Origin: CG2-30-58-95 sp964618215
Lineage (GTDB): Bacteria; Chloroflexota; Anaerolineae; Anaerolineales; Villigracilaceae
Assembly: GCA_964618215.1 (NCBI GenBank)
Contig: CAZTZE010000011.1
Location: 30,135-94,134 of the forward strand
DNA: 64,000 nt
Direction of reading: 5' to 3'
The notes under the pieces are model-generated. The model was not told the origin of the DNA. It worked only from the letters and a program-made list of their open reading frames with translations, and ran no database searches. The number at the start of each line of letters is the position of its first letter. The stretch's first letter is position 1. Made by a program: the position numbers and the translations under genes. Positions 38,308 to 47,183 of the stretch are shown here, one piece after another.

Positions 38308-39027
38308 ATGACCAGCCAACCATCTATCGGAACCTGCAATCTGTGCGAGAAAGACTTTACAAAAAATGTCATCTCCCGCCACCTCAAAAAATGCCTGCAA
38401 GAGCAGGCTGCCGCCTCCACCGGCGGAAAGACTCAAAAGTCGTTCTGGATCAACGTCTGGGGAAAGTACTTGCCCGAATATTGGCTGCACTTGGAGATAC
38501 CCGCCTCAGCGAAGCTGGCGGATCTCGACCAGTTCTTGCGCGACATCTGGCTGGAATGTTGCGGACACTTGAGCGCGTTCAAGATTGGCGGTACCCGCTA
38601 CGAACTAGACACCGGCATGGTGGATGCCATGTGGAAGGATTTCTTTGGTCCATCACAGCCTCCGCAGAGCATGAACGTCCGGCTGTATGCCATCCTAAAG
38701 CCCGCGCTAAAACTCGAACACGAATACGACTTCGGCACAACCACCGAACTGGCTGGCAAAGTCGTGGCCGAAGGGGAAAGATCCATTCAGAGCAAAGGGA
38801 TCCGCATCCTGGCGCGCAATCAGCCTCCCGCCATCCCATGCAGCGAGTGCGGTAAACCGGCAGTCGTTGTGTGTTCATATTGTAGTTATGCGCCTGGGGG
38901 CTGGCTGTGTAAAAAGTGCTCCCGGAAACACAAATGCGGCGATGAGGCGTTTTTGCCTGTCGTCAATTCGCCGCGCGTCGGTCAGTGCGGCTACACGGGT
39001 GGCGCAGACTTCGGTGATGAGTTCTAG
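38308..39027 (+). CDS. Plasmid pRiA4b ORF-3-like protein with zinc fingers
   Basis: A 239-residue protein of the pRiA4b ORF-3 type. An N-terminal C2HC-like finger (CNLCEKDFTKNVISRHLKKC) precedes the ORF-3 domain, recognisable as FWINVWGKYLPEYWLHLEIP and KLADLDQFLRDIWLECCGHL and LEHEYDFGTTTEL. A C-terminal cluster of Cys pairs (CSECGK...CSYC...CKKCSRKHKCG) forms another zinc-binding module. Function of the family is unknown; it is common on mobile DNA. A GAAAGGAG site precedes the ATG at 38308. Confidence 0.8.
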   Translation: MTSQPSIGTCNLCEKDFTKNVISRHLKKCLQEQAAASTGGKTQKSFWINVWGKYLPEYWLHLEIPASAKLADLDQFLRDIWLECCGHLSAFKIGGTRYELDTGMVDAMWKDFFGPSQPPQSMNVRLYAILKPALKLEHEYDFGTTTELAGKVVAEGERSIQSKGIRILARNQPPAIPCSECGKPAVVVCSYCSYAPGGWLCKKCSRKHKCGDEAFLPVVNSPRVGQCGYTGGADFGDEF

Positions 39028-39038
39028 CCCCTCCGAGA

Positions 39039-39869
39039 ATGCTCCCTATTCTCTTTGGCCTGTTTTCAGCGCTGACCTGGGGCGCGGCAGATTTCAGCGG
39101 CGGCCTGGCCTCCAGGCACAGCAGCGCTTACGGCGTGGTCATCGGTGGGCAGGCCACCGGGATGGCGTTGCTGCTTGCCCTGGTCAACCTGACCGGCGAG
39201 CCTGTGCCGTCTCTATCCAGTTGGCTCTGGGGCGGCGCGGCCGGGCTGTGCGGCGGAGTCGGGCTCTCCATCCTGTACCGCGCCCTGGCGGATGGCCGGA
39301 TGAGCGTCGCCGCGCCGGTCTCCGCTCTTTCAGCGGCCATCCTCCCGGTGCTGGTCGGTGCAGGGACGGAGGGACTGCCGAAGCTGTGGACGTTACTCGG
39401 TTTCGCGCTGGCGCTGGCGGCCATCTGGCTGATCTCACGCGGCGAGGACGGCACCGCCATTCGCCTGAAAGAGCTGGTTCTGCCGCTGGCGGCTGGCCTG
39501 ACCTTTGGCCTTTTTTTTGTCTTCATGCACCAGGCCAGTCGTGAGTCCGTCCTGTGGCCGATTGTCGCCTCGCGGTTGACATCTGTCACCAGCCTGCTGG
39601 TATACGCACTTATCAAAAAGCAGCCCTGGCTGCCGAAGCGCACCCATTGGCCGCTGGTCGCCCTGAGCGGCGTGCTTGACATCGGAGGCAATAGTTTTTA
39701 CATTCTCGCTGGGCAAATTGGCCGCATGGACGTGGCGGCGGTGCTCGGCTCGCTCTATCCCGGTTCGACCGTCGCCCTGGCGCGTCTTGTGCTGAGGGAA
39801 CGTATCCTGCGTATGCAGGCCATTGGGATTGCCTTGGCGTTTGCAGCAATTGTATTGATCGCGTTGTGA
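39039..39869 (+). CDS. EamA/DMT-family transporter
   Basis: A 276-residue inner-membrane protein with ten predicted helices in two EamA repeats (about residues 2-135 and 150-276). The first repeat starts LPILFGLFSALTWGAADF, and the end of each repeat has the usual hydrophobic pattern with GIALAFAAIVLIAL. Such carriers export or exchange metabolites; the substrate is unknown. It begins 11 bases after the pRiA4b-like gene. Confidence 0.85.
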   Translation: MLPILFGLFSALTWGAADFSGGLASRHSSAYGVVIGGQATGMALLLALVNLTGEPVPSLSSWLWGGAAGLCGGVGLSILYRALADGRMSVAAPVSALSAAILPVLVGAGTEGLPKLWTLLGFALALAAIWLISRGEDGTAIRLKELVLPLAAGLTFGLFFVFMHQASRESVLWPIVASRLTSVTSLLVYALIKKQPWLPKRTHWPLVALSGVLDIGGNSFYILAGQIGRMDVAAVLGSLYPGSTVALARLVLRERILRMQAIGIALAFAAIVLIAL

Positions 39870-39934
39870 TCCTTGATCTCGTCTTTTCTCTTTCTCTACC
39901 GGACAAATCTCTCGGATTGAGCCAAGGAATCCTC

Positions 39935-40780
39935 ATGACCGCAAACACCAATTCCGTTAATCCATATCTAACACTTGTCACTGCCTTGTTGCTCAGCCTC
40001 ATCAGCGCCTCTTGCGCACCGAGGGAAACCCCTCAACCGGCTGCCCAGGCTGCCACTGCGACTCGAACGGCCGAGACGCCAACCCTCACGCCCTCCGTTA
40101 CTTTCACCCCTACGCACACCCCCATCCCATCTTCCACGCTGACGATCACCCCGACTCCCAGCGAGACGCCTACGGCCACACCCACGCCGACCTACACCAT
40201 CCTGCGCGGCGAAGTGATAGTTGAGCACGCCAGTTGCCGCTACGGGCCTGGCGCGCCCCACCTTTACAAATATGGATTGGTCGTGGGCAGCAACCTGGAG
40301 ATCATCGGACGCATGGATATCCTCAGCCAAACCGAAGCCGGGGGCTGGGCGCCTGCCACCTGGATCCAGGTCCAGGCCATTGGCGGGAACAATCCCTGCT
40401 GGGTCAATGCAAAGCTGATGAATATCAAAGGCGCCCTTATGAGCGTCGCGCCGGTCAAACCGGTAGACGTGGCGCTGCCCCAATCGCCCTATTACAGCCC
40501 GCTGACGTTCGTCACCGCGGCGCGCAACGGGAACGAAGTCACGATCTCCTGGAATGGGATCGCCTTGAGAGCCGGCGACGATTCGGAGCAGTTTCCTTAC
40601 CTGATCGAAGCCTGGGTCTGCCAAAATGGACAGGTTCACTTTGCCCCGCTCGGCTCATACCGTACGACGGCCAAAATCCCGGATGAACCTGGCTGTGACG
40701 AACCTTCGCATGGACGGCTCTACGCCGTCGAGAAGCACGGTTACACCAAATGGATAGAAATCCCCTGGCCGCCTCGCTGA
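39935..40780 (+). CDS. Exported lipoprotein with Thr/Pro linker, unknown function
   Basis: A 281-residue protein: hydrophobic signal ending SLISASC (lipobox Cys about residue 28), a long TPT/PTP linker (about residues 35-90), then a small domain starting RGEVIVEHASCRYGPG that resembles bacterial SH3-like surface modules. The following region ends KWIEIPWPPR. No catalytic motif was recognised. The ATG at 39935 has an AAGGA site; the longer frame from 39866 puts the signal peptide internally. Confidence 0.7.
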   Translation: MTANTNSVNPYLTLVTALLLSLISASCAPRETPQPAAQAATATRTAETPTLTPSVTFTPTHTPIPSSTLTITPTPSETPTATPTPTYTILRGEVIVEHASCRYGPGAPHLYKYGLVVGSNLEIIGRMDILSQTEAGGWAPATWIQVQAIGGNNPCWVNAKLMNIKGALMSVAPVKPVDVALPQSPYYSPLTFVTAARNGNEVTISWNGIALRAGDDSEQFPYLIEAWVCQNGQVHFAPLGSYRTTAKIPDEPGCDEPSHGRLYAVEKHGYTKWIEIPWPPR

Positions 40781-40841
40781 AATTTTCGACAAATTCGTGC
40801 CATTCGATGCCGAAGGATTAGTAACAAACCGAGGAGACACC

Positions 40842-42242
40842 ATGCCATTTGATCCTGCCTACGCCGACTTCGTCCAATCTTATCCCCTCTACGACACCAC
40901 CCACGACATTGACGAGCTGCGCAAGCGTGAATACGCCCGCCTCGACCGGCTCGGCCACATCTACCTGGATTACACCGGCGGCGGGTTGTACGCCGAGTCG
41001 CAGATCCGCCGGCACCACGAGCTGCTCAACGAGAACGTCTTCGGCAACCCGCACTCGTCCAACCCGACCTCACTGGCCGTCACCCGCCTGATCGAGAGCG
41101 CCCGCGAGTACGTTCTGCAATTTTTCAACGCCTCGCCGGAAGAGTACGTCGTCATTTTCACCCAGAACGCCAGCGGCGCGCTCAAGCTGGTCGGCGAGGC
41201 CTATCCCTTCGGGCAGGGCTGCCACTACCTGCTGACCTTCGACAACCACAACTCGGTCAACGGCATCCGCGAATTCGCCCACGCCAAAGGCGCCAAGGTG
41301 ACCTACATCCCGGTTGCCCTGCCGGACATGCGCGTGGACGAATCCCAGCTCGATGCGTACTTGGACCTCTCGACCGGTTCCTGCAACAACCTGTTCGCTT
41401 ACCCGGCCCAATCCAACTTCTCGGCCGTGCAGCACCCGCTGGAATGGATCGAACGCGCCCACGCCAAAGGCTGGGACGTGCTGCTGGACGCGGCTGCCTT
41501 CGTCCCGACCAACCGCCTGGATTTGAGCGCACTCCAGCCAGACTTCGTGCCGGTCTCGTTCTACAAGATGTTCGGCCACCCGACCGGCGTCGGCGCGCTG
41601 ATCGCCCGCAGGCAGGTGCTTGGCAAGCTGCACCGTCCCTGGTTCGCGGGCGGGACGATCACGGTCGCCTCGGTGCAGGGCGATAAATACTATCTCGCCG
41701 ATGCCCCGTCCGCCTTCGAGGACGGCACGCTCGACTATCTCAACATCCCGGCCGTCGAGATCGGCCTGAAGCACATCGAACGCATCGGCTACAAGTTGAT
41801 CCACGAGCGCGTGCGCTGTCTCACCGGCTGGCTGCTGTATAAGCTGACGGCGATGAGACACAGCACTGGCGAGCCGCTCGTGCGCCTCTACGGGCCAGTG
41901 ACGACCCGCGCGCGCGGCGGCGCGGTGACGGTCAACTTCTACGATGAGGACGGCCAGCCGATTGACCACCGTTTCATCGAGCAACAGGCCAACCAGCACA
42001 AAATCTCCCTGCGGACGGGTTGTTTCTGCAACCCGGGCGCGGGCGAGGTGGCCCTGGGCATCTCCAAGCCTGAACTGGCAGCCTGCTTCTCTAGTCCAGG
42101 CCACGATCAGCGCCTGAGCTACGACGACTTCCGCCTGTGCATTGACGGCAAGGCCTCCGGCGCGGTGCGGGTTTCGCTGGGGCTGGTGAGCAATTTCGAG
42201 GATGTGCAGGCGTTTTTGAGGTTTGCGGAGGGGTTGCTGTGA
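40842..42242 (+). CDS. PLP-dependent class V aminotransferase, cysteine desulfurase/Moco-sulfurase-like
   Basis: A 466-residue enzyme. It opens with the MOCOS-type HIYLDYTGGGLYAESQI; the PLP lysine is in VSFYKMFGHPTGVGAL and the PLP-binding Asp in LLDAAAFVPT. The late RTGCFCNPGA places a mobile-loop cysteine where NifS/Moco-sulfurase proteins have theirs. This favours a sulfur-transfer role over amino transfer. There is no molybdenum-enzyme gene nearby to support a Moco role. The start at 40842 follows GAGGAG. A YwbE-like gene overlaps its stop. Confidence 0.85.
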   Translation: MPFDPAYADFVQSYPLYDTTHDIDELRKREYARLDRLGHIYLDYTGGGLYAESQIRRHHELLNENVFGNPHSSNPTSLAVTRLIESAREYVLQFFNASPEEYVVIFTQNASGALKLVGEAYPFGQGCHYLLTFDNHNSVNGIREFAHAKGAKVTYIPVALPDMRVDESQLDAYLDLSTGSCNNLFAYPAQSNFSAVQHPLEWIERAHAKGWDVLLDAAAFVPTNRLDLSALQPDFVPVSFYKMFGHPTGVGALIARRQVLGKLHRPWFAGGTITVASVQGDKYYLADAPSAFEDGTLDYLNIPAVEIGLKHIERIGYKLIHERVRCLTGWLLYKLTAMRHSTGEPLVRLYGPVTTRARGGAVTVNFYDEDGQPIDHRFIEQQANQHKISLRTGCFCNPGAGEVALGISKPELAACFSSPGHDQRLSYDDFRLCIDGKASGAVRVSLGLVSNFEDVQAFLRFAEGLL

Positions 42243-42439
42243 ACCTCATCACCCGCGCCCAACTTAAACCCGGACTGCGCGTCCGCATCGTCCTCAAACA
42301 AGACCAGCCTTCTGGCAAACTGACCGAAGGCATCGTCAAGGAAATCCTGACTAGCTCGGCGACGCACCCGCACGGCATCAAGGTGCGGTTGGTGAGCGGA
42401 GAAGTCGGGCGGGTGAAAGAAATTATCGGCCTGCTATGA
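42239..42439 (+). CDS. YwbE-like small protein
   Basis: A 66-residue protein starting at a GTG that overlaps the previous stop codon (GTGA), so translation is coupled. The sequence RAQLKPGLRVRIVLKQDQPS, then GKLTEGIVKEILTSS and HPHGIKVRLVSGEVGRV matches the YwbE/DUF2196 family, a small beta-barrel of unknown function. Confidence 0.85.
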   Translation: MNLITRAQLKPGLRVRIVLKQDQPSGKLTEGIVKEILTSSATHPHGIKVRLVSGEVGRVKEIIGLL

Positions 42440-42475
42440 CAGGGTCTCCTGACCCATCTCCCGACCGACCGCCAC

Positions 42476-42706
42476 AACCTGTCATGCTGAGGAGCCGCAA
42501 TTCGACAAGCTCATTGTAAACTCCGCGGCGACGAAGCATCTCAGCCATTATTATGGAGATTCTTCGTAACTGCTCAAGTCTGTCCCCCTGAGGGAGCGTT
42601 CTTTGCGACCGAAGGGTCTCAAAGCCAGTCGGAGGAGATTCTTCGCCGCTGGAAGCATGCCCTGAGCGCAGCGAATGGGAACACCAGCGGCGAAGAATGA
42701 CAGGTT
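42476..42706. mobile_element. Palindromic repeat element preceding the GIY-YIG gene
   Basis: AACCTGTCAT (42476-42485) and its exact complement ATGACAGGTT (42697-42706) bound about 230 bases containing typical dispersed words (CTGAGGAGC, GGAGATTCTTCG twice, CCCTGAGCGCAGCGAA). No gene inside. It is followed 15 bases later by the GIY-YIG gene. Confidence 0.55.
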
Positions 42707-42721
42707 ATAAGTAAGGCCTTT

Positions 42722-43009
42722 ATGAAAACTTATTACGTCTACATCTTGACGAACAAATCCAAAACGCTTTATAGCGGCGTAACGAACAACCTTGAACGCC
42801 GCGTGTACGAACATAAGCACAAACTTATCCCTGGCTTTACAAGCAAATATAACATCACAAAACTTGTGTACTACGAGGAAACTGACAACATCAATGTCGC
42901 CATCGCACGTGAAAAGCAAATCAAAGGATGGTTGAGAGCCAAGAAAATCGCTTTGATTGAGTCAGAGAATCCCGAATGGAAGGATTTGAGCCTCGATTGG
43001 TATGATTGA
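42722..43009 (+). CDS. GIY-YIG nuclease-superfamily protein
   Basis: A 95-residue single-domain GIY-YIG protein of the UvrC-N/URI type. MKTYYVYILTNKSKTLYSGV carries the YVY...YSG version of the motif; the catalytic Arg is in NNLERRVYEHK and the metal-binding Glu in AIAREKQIKGW. It ends ENPEWKDLSLDWYD, the standard family ending. The AlkD-like gene overlaps its stop by 8 bases. Such small proteins are widespread, of unclear role, and often border repeat elements, as here. Confidence 0.88.
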   Translation: MKTYYVYILTNKSKTLYSGVTNNLERRVYEHKHKLIPGFTSKYNITKLVYYEETDNINVAIAREKQIKGWLRAKKIALIESENPEWKDLSLDWYD

Positions 43010-43685
43010 CAGCCCTCCAGCCAAAACCCTCGCTGCTGCCATGGATGCTGAACTGCGCGCCCTGCCTGTGCAGAATACGCCCAACGCGCGCACCATCCGC
43101 CGCAAATATTCGCAGATGCTCAAAAAGACCGCGCCGGAATTTGTCATCGCGGTTGCCCGCGAACTCTTCAAAAACCACGGTCATCGCTGGGCGGCCTATG
43201 AAATCATCGCCGCACACAAGCCTGCCTTTCAAAGCCTGGGCGAGGCCGAGATCGAAGAATTCGGTCAGGGCATCAACAGTTGGTGGACAGTGGACGTCTT
43301 CGCCCGCACGTTCTCCGGCCCGGCCTGGCTGCATGGACAGGTCTCCGACGCGTTGATCCATAAATGGGCGCGCTCGGATGATCTCTGGTGGCGGCGCGCC
43401 GCGCTGGTCAGCACGGTGGCGTGGAATGTGCGCTCGCAGGGCGGGCCAGGCGATGTCCCGCGCACGCTGGCCGTTTGCCGGATGTTGACCGCCGACCACG
43501 AGGATATGGTCGTGAAAGCGCTGTCGTGGGCTCTGCGCGAACTGGTTGTTCACGATCCGGGCGCCGTGCGCGAGTTTCTCGAACAACACGAGCAAGTTCT
43601 GGCTGCGCGGGTAAAATATGAAGTGGGAAACAAATTAAAAACCGGCTTGAAAAACCCTGGAAGGAAAGGAAGGAAAACCCCATGA
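43002..43685 (+). CDS. DNA alkylation repair protein, AlkD-like HEAT-repeat glycosylase
   Basis: A 227-residue all-helical protein. TIRRKYSQMLKKTAPEFVIA, INSWWTVDVFARTFSG, WWRRAALVSTVAWNVR and ALSWALRELVVHDPGAVREF are characteristic of AlkC/AlkD-like HEAT-repeat proteins, with the WWTVD and WWRRAALV aromatic patches that line the DNA-binding groove. It overlaps the GIY-YIG gene (8 bases) and the MerB-like gene (4 bases), indicating an operon. Confidence 0.85.
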   Translation: MIDSPPAKTLAAAMDAELRALPVQNTPNARTIRRKYSQMLKKTAPEFVIAVARELFKNHGHRWAAYEIIAAHKPAFQSLGEAEIEEFGQGINSWWTVDVFARTFSGPAWLHGQVSDALIHKWARSDDLWWRRAALVSTVAWNVRSQGGPGDVPRTLAVCRMLTADHEDMVVKALSWALRELVVHDPGAVREFLEQHEQVLAARVKYEVGNKLKTGLKNPGRKGRKTP

Positions 43686-44369
43686 GCGCTCCTCCAGCCC
43701 TGCCCGATCTCGACAAGAAAGTGCGCTCCTTCGTCTACGACCAGACGATGCACACCGGCGCACCCCCCCGCCAGCGAGCAGGCCGCCGCGGCGCTGTCCG
43801 TCGGGCACGCCGAGATCCAGGCCTCTCTCCAAAAACTGGCCGAGGCGCACATGCTCGTCCTGCAAAGGGACACGGGCGAAGTCTTGATGGCGAATCCGTT
43901 CTCGGCCGTGCCGACCGCGTTCCTCGTCCGCGCCGTGGGCGTAACCTATTTCGGCAACTGCATCTGGGACGCCATGGGTATCCCCGCCACGCTGAAACAG
44001 GACGCCGTCATCCAGGCTTCCTGCGCGGATTGCGGCACCGCCATGCGCCTGGAAATCGAAAATGGGGAGTTAAAACCGTCCAGTGGGCTGACCCATTTCG
44101 CTATCCCCGCCATTCGCTGGTGGGAGGATGTCGTCTTTACCTGACGGACCATGCTCCTCTTCCGGTCGGAAGAGCATGTCGAGAGGTGGCTGAAGGACTG
44201 GTGTCTGCCGCGCGGCGAAACCTTCTCCCTGGAGCAGTGCTTTCGGCTCGCCAAAGCCTGGTACTCCCCCGACCGCCGCGAACCGGACTGGCGGCGCAAG
44301 ACCGTGGACGAGGCGGAAGCCCTCTTCCGCGAGTTGGGCCTGACCTCTCCATTCTGGAATTTGCGTTGA
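43682..44369 (+). CDS. Alkylmercury lyase (MerB)-family protein with in-frame TGA and one frameshift; candidate selenoprotein or pseudogene
   Basis: The ATG at 43682 opens LPDLDKKVRSFVYDQTMHTG. At a run of seven C (43763-43769) the frame shifts; with six C it would continue ASEQAAAALSVGHAEIQAS, LQKLAEAHMLVL, MANPFSAVPTAFLV, GNCIWDAMGIPA and WWEDVVFT. Then comes TGA (44142-44144), after which the same frame reads RTMLLFRSEEHVERW and continues to a normal end at 44369. Members of this family that I recall have Cys at that point (FTC before a TxLLFRSEEH-like stretch), corresponding to the active-site region of MerB. A hairpin with loop GGTC follows the TGA at about 12 bases. So the TGA may encode selenocysteine; alternatively the gene is decayed, or the C-run is a sequence error. 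Confidence 0.6.
44145..44177 (+). promoter_or_regulatory. Candidate bacterial SECIS hairpin
   Basis: After the TGA, 12 bases lead to CTCTTCC (44157-44163), loop GGTC (44164-44167), GGAAGAG (44168-44174), a perfect 7-bp stem; ATG/CAT (44151-44153, 44175-44177) can extend it. The GGUC apical loop and spacing resemble the fdhF SECIS. Because it encodes the conserved LFRSEE, the pairing could be coincidental. Confidence 0.45.
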
Positions 44370-44378
44370 GCATGAGCG

Positions 44379-46253
44379 TCACTTGGGTTTCACCCGGATG
44401 GTATGCAGCTCTCGCTTCAGGCTGTGACGGTAGCTCAGGATTTGTTCGTCTGACCGCACCTCGTAACTGCCATCCGTGACCTCGACGCGATAGCCCTTTG
44501 GATACTGGTAATCTGGCACGAAGATCAGGCTGGCTTCCGTCACCTTGGGGGCGTGACGGAAGACGAACTCAAAGACCCGGCTGCGGATGTCGAAGCTCAT
44601 GCGCAGCGGCTGCCCGGCGGTCGCCAGGGCATACGGGCGGAGGACGGCCTGCAGCGCCCGCCCGCCTGAGTGAATGTTCTCCGGCTCGTCCTGCTGGTCA
44701 CGGTTGAAGATCGAGAGGTCTTCGTCGTTCCACAGGTCGCCGCGCGCGTTGGTGTTGTCGGCGGTGTAGTTCCACAAGGTGTAGCTCAACAGGTTATCGT
44801 CCATGGCGCGCAGGGTGCGATCCATCGCCGCCACCTGCGCACTGAAATCCCCTGTCCGATACGCCCGCTTGTCGTCCAGGTCGAAAGCGATGCCCGTCTC
44901 GCCGATCAGGGTGGGCACATTCCCCATACCTTGCGCCGCATGTTCTTTGAAAGCCGCCAGCTCCTGTTTGTACGCGCGGCGAATGCGACCCGGCCCGACC
45001 AGCAGCGTATTGTTGAGGTTATCGGAGCCGAGAAACCGGCTGAACGTTTTGGTGAACAAGACGAAGCCGTCGTACCAATGCGGGGCGTAGACAATGTTCC
45101 CGGCGCTGCCCGGACCCCAGTCCGGCGGCGCCAGCTCGAACTCCTTCTCGACGAAGATCATCGCCCCCGGATGTACCTCGCGGATCGCCTGAGCGAAGCG
45201 GGTATTGAAGGGGATGTAGTAATCCCGGTTGAAGTCCACCGGACGGCCGCCCACCTGAGTGAAATGGTCGGGGCGCAGCAGCCGCGGACGACCGTCCGAG
45301 TCCAGGTCCCAGACGCCGTTCGTGCGCCAGATGCAATCGCAGCCGTCCAGCCAGGCGCGTTGACCGTCCGGATTCATGAGCCGGCGTTCGATGCGTTTCG
45401 GACCGGTCAGGCGTCGCTCCCACACGTCCACTTCCTGGGGAATGCCTGCCCCTAAAAGCATGGATTGGAACGGGCTGGGGATGGCGCCCAATTCCACCAC
45501 CGCGTGAGGCCGGGTCAGGTCGCGCCAGCCGATGTAGCCGCGCAGCGGCTCGTTCAGGGTGTCGTACCCGACCACGTTGGGCAGGTCTTTCAGCCGCATG
45601 GCGACCTGCCGGATGGCCTCGATGTAGTGGCGCTGCAGGAACTCCTGCGCCGGCTCGCCCTCGATCTTCGTCTGCGGCGCAAAATCGTTCCCCGCGAAGA
45701 ACAGCGTGAACAGGGTGGCGGCGGCCAGCTTGGTGGCGTTGGTCGGCCAGAGCATGCGCGGCAGCGGGTCGCCGTGGACGGGGTGCAGGAAAGCCGCGCC
45801 GGTCGGCTGGAAGCGGGTCACGTCCATGCCGGCCGCCTCGAAGGTCCAGCCCGGCGCGCCGTCTCCGCCGGAGAAACGGCTCCACATGTCCTGGTGAGGG
45901 TCAATGAACAGACGGATGCCGTGCTGCGCCGCCTTGGCGACTACCGCGTGCAGGTAATCCAGGTATTCCAGGTCGTAGACCCCCGGCCCGGCGTGCTCGA
46001 CCGCCTCCCAGGTCACCAGGAAGCGCAGGAAGGTCAGCCCCCACTTGCGCAGGCGGGCGAAGTGTTCGTCGGCCTCCTCCAGCGGGAAAGGCCGCCCGAC
46101 GAAGGATACCTGCCGGTGGTCGAAGAAACCCTCACGAATGTACGTCGCCCCGTTAGGGGTATAAGGCACCTTGCTGCTGCCCCCCAGGTTGACGCCGCGC
46201 AGCAGCAGCGTGCGCCCGCTTTCATCCTTGAAGCATGGGCCGTCAATGTGCAT
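44379..46253 (-). CDS. GH5-like glycoside hydrolase (cellulase/endoglycoceramidase type)
   Basis: A 624-residue glycosidase without a visible signal peptide. The N-terminus FKDESGRTLLLRGVNLGGSS is the usual GH5 opening. Acid/base Glu is in DTLNEPL (about E235) and the nucleophile in IGETGIAF (about E452); LFIDPHQDMWSRFSGGDGAP and APHWYDGF line the active site. A C-terminal beta domain follows residue 540. The long loops between the catalytic residues resemble endoglycosylceramidase/glucosylceramidase-like members (GH5_12 type), but the substrate is uncertain. The 5' 210 bases recur almost identically at 48196-48408 beyond a restriction-modification pair. Confidence 0.85.
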   Translation of the reverse strand: MHIDGPCFKDESGRTLLLRGVNLGGSSKVPYTPNGATYIREGFFDHRQVSFVGRPFPLEEADEHFARLRKWGLTFLRFLVTWEAVEHAGPGVYDLEYLDYLHAVVAKAAQHGIRLFIDPHQDMWSRFSGGDGAPGWTFEAAGMDVTRFQPTGAAFLHPVHGDPLPRMLWPTNATKLAAATLFTLFFAGNDFAPQTKIEGEPAQEFLQRHYIEAIRQVAMRLKDLPNVVGYDTLNEPLRGYIGWRDLTRPHAVVELGAIPSPFQSMLLGAGIPQEVDVWERRLTGPKRIERRLMNPDGQRAWLDGCDCIWRTNGVWDLDSDGRPRLLRPDHFTQVGGRPVDFNRDYYIPFNTRFAQAIREVHPGAMIFVEKEFELAPPDWGPGSAGNIVYAPHWYDGFVLFTKTFSRFLGSDNLNNTLLVGPGRIRRAYKQELAAFKEHAAQGMGNVPTLIGETGIAFDLDDKRAYRTGDFSAQVAAMDRTLRAMDDNLLSYTLWNYTADNTNARGDLWNDEDLSIFNRDQQDEPENIHSGGRALQAVLRPYALATAGQPLRMSFDIRSRVFEFVFRHAPKVTEASLIFVPDYQYPKGYRVEVTDGSYEVRSDEQILSYRHSLKRELHTIRVKPK

Positions 46254-46330
46254 ATCGCAGACTCCTTTCGTGCTATACTCATATCAGCGGATATGCGCTG
46301 CCCGTTCCGCGTAAAGTTGCCGATTGGAAT

Positions 46331-46336
46331 ATTATA
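46331..46336 (-). promoter_or_regulatory. -10 box of the GH5 gene
   Basis: ATTATA on the plus strand (TATAAT on the minus), 78 bases upstream of the ATG at 46253. The same GAGTATTATACGGCAT-like sequence recurs upstream of the duplicated GH5 start near 48580. Confidence 0.5.
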
Positions 46337-46438
46337 CGGCATCCGCCGATAAGCGATTTGGTGGATAACGTCAACCGAGTACGTGTTGGGCCACCCCTAT
46401 CATAGTTTGAGGGTGTAATAATCGAGTAGAATAAGGGC

Positions 46439-47173
46439 ATGAATAAGAACTCAACATTACACGACCTTCCATTCCTTGCTTCAAGTGCAGTAGCCCATTA
46501 CTGGACTACTCGAAAACTTCAGTTAGAAAAGCAAAAACTGAGCGGAAGGAATGACCAAGGGGCACGTAGTGCCGTCACGGGTGGTGCTCAAATGGACGGC
46601 TTTATCCAATTATTCACTAACCTTGTTATTGAAGCAGGAGTTGACCAGAGTTATGTTTTTTACAAAACGGCTCTTGAACTCCCAGGTTATTTTCGACCTA
46701 CTAAAGAATGGGACTTGCTTGTCGTTCGTAAAAGCCAATTGCTTGTTGCACTAGAAGTAAAATCTCAGGTGGGGCCATCGTTTGGGAACAATTTCAACAA
46801 CAGAACAGAAGAGGCAATGGGTAGCGCCCTGGATTTATGGACAGCTTACAGAGAAGGAGCCTTTAATAAAGGCAATCAACCTTTCTTGGGTTACTTTTTT
46901 ATGCTCGAGGACTGTTCCAAATCGCGAACCCCTGTGAGAATAAAAGAGCCACACTTTAAAGTGTTTCCTGAGTTCGCTAACACTTCCTACACTCAAAGAT
47001 ATGAAATCTTTTGTAGAAAACTCGTCAGAGAACGACATTACACAGCATCAGCTTTCATAACATCTCATAGCGATAATGGCTCAAAGGGGATTTACAAAGA
47101 ACCAGCAAATGACTTGAGTTTGGAAAACTTTGCTCGAATGCTGGTAGCCCATATTTCCGCATTTTCTATTTAG
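46439..47173 (+). CDS. PaeR7I/XhoI-like type II restriction endonuclease
   Basis: A 244-residue protein with the PD-(D/E)xK core KEWDLLVVRKSQLLVALEVK followed by SQVGPSFGNNFNNRTEEA, which I recognise as characteristic of the PaeR7I/XhoI family (site CTCGAG). The Asp of EWDLLV and the Glu-x-Lys of LEVKSQ form the catalytic triad. The -10-like TAGAAT (46427-46432) lies 6 bases before the ATG, so the mRNA is probably leaderless. The methylase gene follows 10 bases downstream. Codon and base use is more AT-rich than the GH5 gene beside it, consistent with transfer. Confidence 0.85.
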   Translation: MNKNSTLHDLPFLASSAVAHYWTTRKLQLEKQKLSGRNDQGARSAVTGGAQMDGFIQLFTNLVIEAGVDQSYVFYKTALELPGYFRPTKEWDLLVVRKSQLLVALEVKSQVGPSFGNNFNNRTEEAMGSALDLWTAYREGAFNKGNQPFLGYFFMLEDCSKSRTPVRIKEPHFKVFPEFANTSYTQRYEIFCRKLVRERHYTASAFITSHSDNGSKGIYKEPANDLSLENFARMLVAHISAFSI

Positions 47174-47183
47174 CCGAGAGCTT

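Noticed and set aside
41070..42104. A 344-codon minus-strand frame opposite the class V aminotransferase
   Set aside because: Shadow of a strongly supported gene; composition is Val/Ala/His-rich with no motif.
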